Below the pieces are notes generated by a model that was given only the letters and a program-made list of their open reading frames with translations, had not been told where the DNA came from and ran no database searches. A DNA stretch of 45,512 bases from Chloroflexota bacterium (GTDB lineage: Bacteria; Chloroflexota; UBA6077; FW602-bin22; JACPRP01), in contig JAMCWX010000062.1 of the NCBI GenBank assembly GCA_023480885.1, positions 1 to 45,512 on the forward strand, read 5' to 3'. A program made the position numbers and the translations under genes. Below, piece by piece: positions 42,738 to 45,512 of this stretch (within the stretch, counting starts at the first letter, position 1; each line of letters starts with the position of its first letter).

Positions 42738-43775
42738 ATGCTGATTGCCCGCTCCCCCGTTCGAATCAGCCTGGCCGGCGGTGGCACCGACCTACCAGCA
42801 TACTATGCCCGCCACGGTGGGATAGTCATTAGCGCCGCCATCGACAAGTATTTCTACGTAATCGTCAACGTCGCCAGTGGACGGAACATCCAGATAACCT
42901 CCTCGGATTATCACACCTTCTACCGGCACGGAGGTAAAGATTCCTTCCTGTGGGAAGGAGATTTGAGTCTGCCACTTGCCATCCTTCACGAGTTCGATTT
43001 TTCCAGCGGTATCTCGTTGTTTCTCGCCTCAGAAGTGCCACCTGGAACAGGCCTTGGCTCGTCCAGCGCTGTTGCCGTGGCCATCGTCAAAGCCCTGGCT
43101 ATGCTACGCGAGCAGGATATGAGCAAACAGGAAGTTGCGGAAATGGCCTGTCGAATTGAAATCGAAAAACTCGGCATGCCTATCGGCAAGCAGGACCAGT
43201 ACGCATCTGCCTTCGGTGGGCTAAACACGTTTTCTTTCTGTCGGGATGGCACAGTGGTGCGCGAGCCACTCGGACTGGAGCCTGAAACGATTCAGAATCT
43301 CGAACGACGACTGATGCTATTCTTCACAGGTTCAGCCCATAACTCGGCGTCTATCTTGCAGAACCAGCGGGCGAAATCCGAGGATGACAACAGCGTGGTG
43401 GTCGCCTCGCTCCATCGCATAAAGTCCATGGCCGAGGAGGCGAAGCGGCTGCTTCTCACTGGTGCGCTTGACGAATTCGGCTGGCTTCTGCACGAGACCT
43501 GGCAGCAGAAGAGGCAACTGGGCGAGGGCGTTTCAAACCCGGATATCGACCACTGGTACGAGCTTGCGCGGGCTAGTGGCGCAATCGGTGGCAAGATAAC
43601 CGGCGCTGGCGGTGGCGGTTTCCTGATGGTGTACTGCCCGCTTGAGCGCCAGGAGGCAGTAGCTACGGCTCTCGAAGGCGAGGGGCTGCGGCGAATGGAT
43701 TTCCAGTTCGAGTTCGGCGGAGCGCGCATTCTCTTGCACTCAGCTCAGGGGGTTCCCCTCGCCTTCCGTAGGTAG
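42738..43775 (+). CDS. GHMP-family sugar kinase (heptose 7-phosphate kinase-like)
   Basis: 345 residues. Motif 1 SPVRISLAGGGTDLPAYYA is typical of HddA-like D-glycero-D-manno-heptose 7-phosphate kinases and relatives. The ATP-binding motif is VPPGTGLGSSSAVAVAIVKA, and motif 3 is SGAIGGKITGAGGGGFLMVY. EIEKLGMPIGKQDQYASAFGG is also conserved in this group. The ATG at 42738 has GAGGG upstream; the frame back to 42669 overlaps the promoter. It would phosphorylate a sugar or sugar phosphate for nucleotide-sugar synthesis or glycan salvage. The convergent neighbour is a GH94-type phosphorylase, which suggests sugar metabolism, but the substrate is not known. Confidence 0.88.
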   Translation: MLIARSPVRISLAGGGTDLPAYYARHGGIVISAAIDKYFYVIVNVASGRNIQITSSDYHTFYRHGGKDSFLWEGDLSLPLAILHEFDFSSGISLFLASEVPPGTGLGSSSAVAVAIVKALAMLREQDMSKQEVAEMACRIEIEKLGMPIGKQDQYASAFGGLNTFSFCRDGTVVREPLGLEPETIQNLERRLMLFFTGSAHNSASILQNQRAKSEDDNSVVVASLHRIKSMAEEAKRLLLTGALDEFGWLLHETWQQKRQLGEGVSNPDIDHWYELARASGAIGGKITGAGGGGFLMVYCPLERQEAVATALEGEGLRRMDFQFEFGGARILLHSAQGVPLAFRR

Positions 43776-43806
43776 CTGCAGGCAATCACCAGCCGGCAGG
43801 TAGCGT

Positions 43807-45512
43807 TTATCCACTCCCGAAGACTACGTTGACCCTGTGAACCTTCCCATCTTTGAAAAGTGGTATCCTGTTTGATGCAACTGGCAAACCATCAAGCTGC
43901 ACCAGCGGCATCTCATCGCGAACGCGACAGAAGCCATTTGGCTTGGCGATCTTAACGCGGTAACTAGCCTTGCCCGTGTTCAGCGAGAGGCGGATTTCCT
44001 GCTTAATGTCCTTCAAGATCGGATCCAACTCGATTCCCTCCGCCGTTATCTTAATGCCGTACGCTGCCATAAGGGACAGCCACAGCCAGGTAGCGGTTCC
44101 GCTGAGCAAGGGACCAACGTTCTCTCCTGTCTCGCTGTTGTTGTATTGCGTGCAGAACCGTGGGTTTCCGCAGAGCACGAAGGGATCGTCCATAGTGCGG
44201 AACGGCATAACGAGATCGACGATGCGGTAGGCGAGGTCGCGCAGTTCGGCGGCTAGATTGCGATCCTTCACCGTCTTTGCTGCCTTCAGCATCGCCGCCA
44301 CTCCCATCATATTGGCGTGCTTGAACACGCCGCCGTTCTCTCTGTCGCCAGCGAAATACTCTCCGCTGCCTCCACGTTCCGATACCGCGCTGTAGTTGAC
44401 GGGAGAGCACAGCTTCAGGCCGTGGGGTGTAAGCAGAATATCGCGGATGACGTTCAGCATTATCCCGATCTGCTCCTCCGTGGCGACGTCGGCCAGGATC
44501 GACCAGTTGAACGAGTTCAGGAAATAGGTGCCGTCGATAGCTGGATCGGCAGAGAGGTCATCACCTCTCGCACCAAGGTATGCGTAACGGCCGTCGGCGT
44601 AACGGTTGAACAGGACGCGCGCAAAGAAGTTGCCTTTCCAGGCGTGCTGTTGGAGGTCGCGGCGCAGCCTATCGGCGAGCGCCTCTAACTTTTCGGCGTA
44701 AGCGCTATCGCCCCGACGTGACGCCATCTTCCGTGCAGCGTCCAGGGCGACTTTGAGCAGGAACGCGTTCATTACGCTCTCAGAGTAGTCGCTCTCAAAC
44801 GGCTTGCTCGGGTCGTGATGCGACTCCAATTGCTGGTTGTACGCCGCTTCCTTTTGCGGACCGTTCAAGTAGTCGTAGTCCAGGCGAAGCGTGTCGTTCC
44901 AATCCGCCTTATCCAGCAGTGGCAGCCTGTGTTTGCCGATGGAGATCTCTCCCGAATAACGGAGAATCGCCTTCACCGTCTCGTAAATACTGCGCTGCCG
45001 CGTCGGATCGCTTCCCGCGATATCGCGTTGCTCGTCGAGGAAGGCCATATCGCCAGTGTGGTTGACATAAATATCCAGCGCTTGCACGAACCAGAGGGCA
45101 TCGTCGGAGAATTCGCCAGGCTCTTTGCCTTTCCAGTAGAAATTATGGTTGGCATAGCCGAACTCGTAGATCTGGCTGGCCCACTCTTTCAGCAGGTCCT
45201 TAACGAGCCAGGAATGGCCCATCGAGATAAAGTAGGGCATCGAGGCGAAGAGATCCTGTATCTCCCGGAAGCCTATCTCCCGGTAACCTTTCTGCGTCTG
45301 GCAGAAAGACCTGGAGAGAAATGTCTGGTAAAGTATCTGGAACGGCAGATTCCGATTGAAGTATTGATCAAAACGGGGATTTCCCGTGTCAACCTGCACG
45401 TGGCGTGAGTAGCGGTCGAGGAATTCTAGGCTTCTTTCAAGGGCGCGGTCGACCTCTCCTTCCGCGGAGTAGCGATCTAGCAGGAGTTCTACCTGTTCGG
45501 AAATCCGCCTCT
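43807..45512 (-). CDS. GH94-type glycoside phosphorylase (partial, runs off right edge)
   Basis: The minus-strand frame stays open from the window edge to a stop at 43807, over 560 residues. The catalytic (alpha/alpha)6 domain of GH94 disaccharide phosphorylases is recognisable: PFQILYQTFLSRSFCQTQKG, YREIGFREIQDLFASM, LPLLDKADWNDTLRLDYD with the general-acid Asp in ADWND, FNSFNWSILADVATEEQI and ENGGVFKHANMMGVAAML. It would split a beta-glucoside with phosphate into a sugar 1-phosphate. Which disaccharide (cellobiose, chitobiose, laminaribiose or cyclic glucan-type) needs the missing N-terminus. A GTG at 45399 is internal, since family sequence (EVDRALERSLEFLDRYS) continues upstream of it. Confidence 0.88.
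   Translation of the reverse strand, partial: RRISEQVELLLDRYSAEGEVDRALERSLEFLDRYSRHVQVDTGNPRFDQYFNRNLPFQILYQTFLSRSFCQTQKGYREIGFREIQDLFASMPYFISMGHSWLVKDLLKEWASQIYEFGYANHNFYWKGKEPGEFSDDALWFVQALDIYVNHTGDMAFLDEQRDIAGSDPTRQRSIYETVKAILRYSGEISIGKHRLPLLDKADWNDTLRLDYDYLNGPQKEAAYNQQLESHHDPSKPFESDYSESVMNAFLLKVALDAARKMASRRGDSAYAEKLEALADRLRRDLQQHAWKGNFFARVLFNRYADGRYAYLGARGDDLSADPAIDGTYFLNSFNWSILADVATEEQIGIMLNVIRDILLTPHGLKLCSPVNYSAVSERGGSGEYFAGDRENGGVFKHANMMGVAAMLKAAKTVKDRNLAAELRDLAYRIVDLVMPFRTMDDPFVLCGNPRFCTQYNNSETGENVGPLLSGTATWLWLSLMAAYGIKITAEGIELDPILKDIKQEIRLSLNTGKASYRVKIAKPNGFCRVRDEMPLVQLDGLPVASNRIPLFKDGKVHRVNVVFGSG

Noticed and set aside
42755..42775. GTTCGAATC as a tRNA T-loop
   Set aside because: It lies in the first codons of the GHMP kinase, with no cloverleaf around it.

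Overview
The window looks like part of the chromosome of an anaerobic or facultative bacterium that respires with menaquinone and degrades organic acids through CoA thioesters. The evidence is a futalosine-route menaquinone cluster, an ETF with a membrane iron-sulfur oxidoreductase, two molybdenum hydroxylases and an AdoCbl mutase. The promoters are strong sigma-70 type (TTGACA-N17-TATAAT), and GTG or TTG starts with good Shine-Dalgarno sites are common. Lineage cannot be fixed from the sequence alone. The fused AccD-AccA protein and the overall gene mix would suit a Chloroflexota-like bacterium, but that is a guess. I saw no rRNA, tRNA, CRISPR array or insertion sequence.

Layout. 1-3,436 (minus): a GntR-type regulator broken by two tandem duplications, followed by a nitrate/sulfonate/taurine-type ABC importer whose permease runs off the left edge. 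3,659-6,190 (plus): a frameshifted CaiB-type CoA-transferase and an acyl-CoA dehydrogenase. 6,197-14,569 (minus): one long operon with a 4-hydroxybenzoyl-CoA-reductase-like molybdoenzyme (FAD/4Fe-4S, 2Fe-2S and Mo subunits), methylmalonyl-CoA epimerase, a relic of a short-chain dehydrogenase, ETF beta and alpha, and a membrane ETF:quinone oxidoreductase. 14,865-23,940 (plus): a propionyl-CoA carboxylase-type carboxyltransferase, a split AdoCbl mutase, then a second molybdenum hydroxylase whose subunit genes flank a PaaK-like CoA ligase. 23,979-28,572 (minus): a TetR regulator and a HyuA/HyuB pair. 28,794-35,792 (plus): fused acetyl-CoA carboxylase AccDA, then a second TetR regulator leading mqnD-mqnE-mqnC and an aminofutalosine deaminase gene. 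35,928-45,512: a decayed Wzt-like gene, a UroD-like protein, a structured leader and typA, an APC permease, a response regulator, a GHMP sugar kinase and a GH94-type phosphorylase cut by the right edge.

The strongest regulatory signal is an 18-bp palindrome, GCACCRAACGTTYGGTGC. Four good copies and one degenerate copy each lie just downstream of a TTGACA-N17 promoter: upstream of the acyl-CoA dehydrogenase, the molybdoenzyme/ETF operon, the mutase/second molybdoenzyme operon, hyuAB, and the TetR gene at 23,979-24,635 itself. I infer one regulon controlled by that TetR protein. It would describe an inducible pathway in which a substrate is CoA-activated, hydroxylated or dehydroxylated by two molybdoenzymes, opened or carboxylated by HyuAB, oxidised by the acyl-CoA dehydrogenase with electrons passing through ETF to menaquinone, and drained through methylmalonyl-CoA to succinyl-CoA. 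The substrate is unknown. A different palindrome controls the TetR-mqn operon, so quinone synthesis may have its own repressor.
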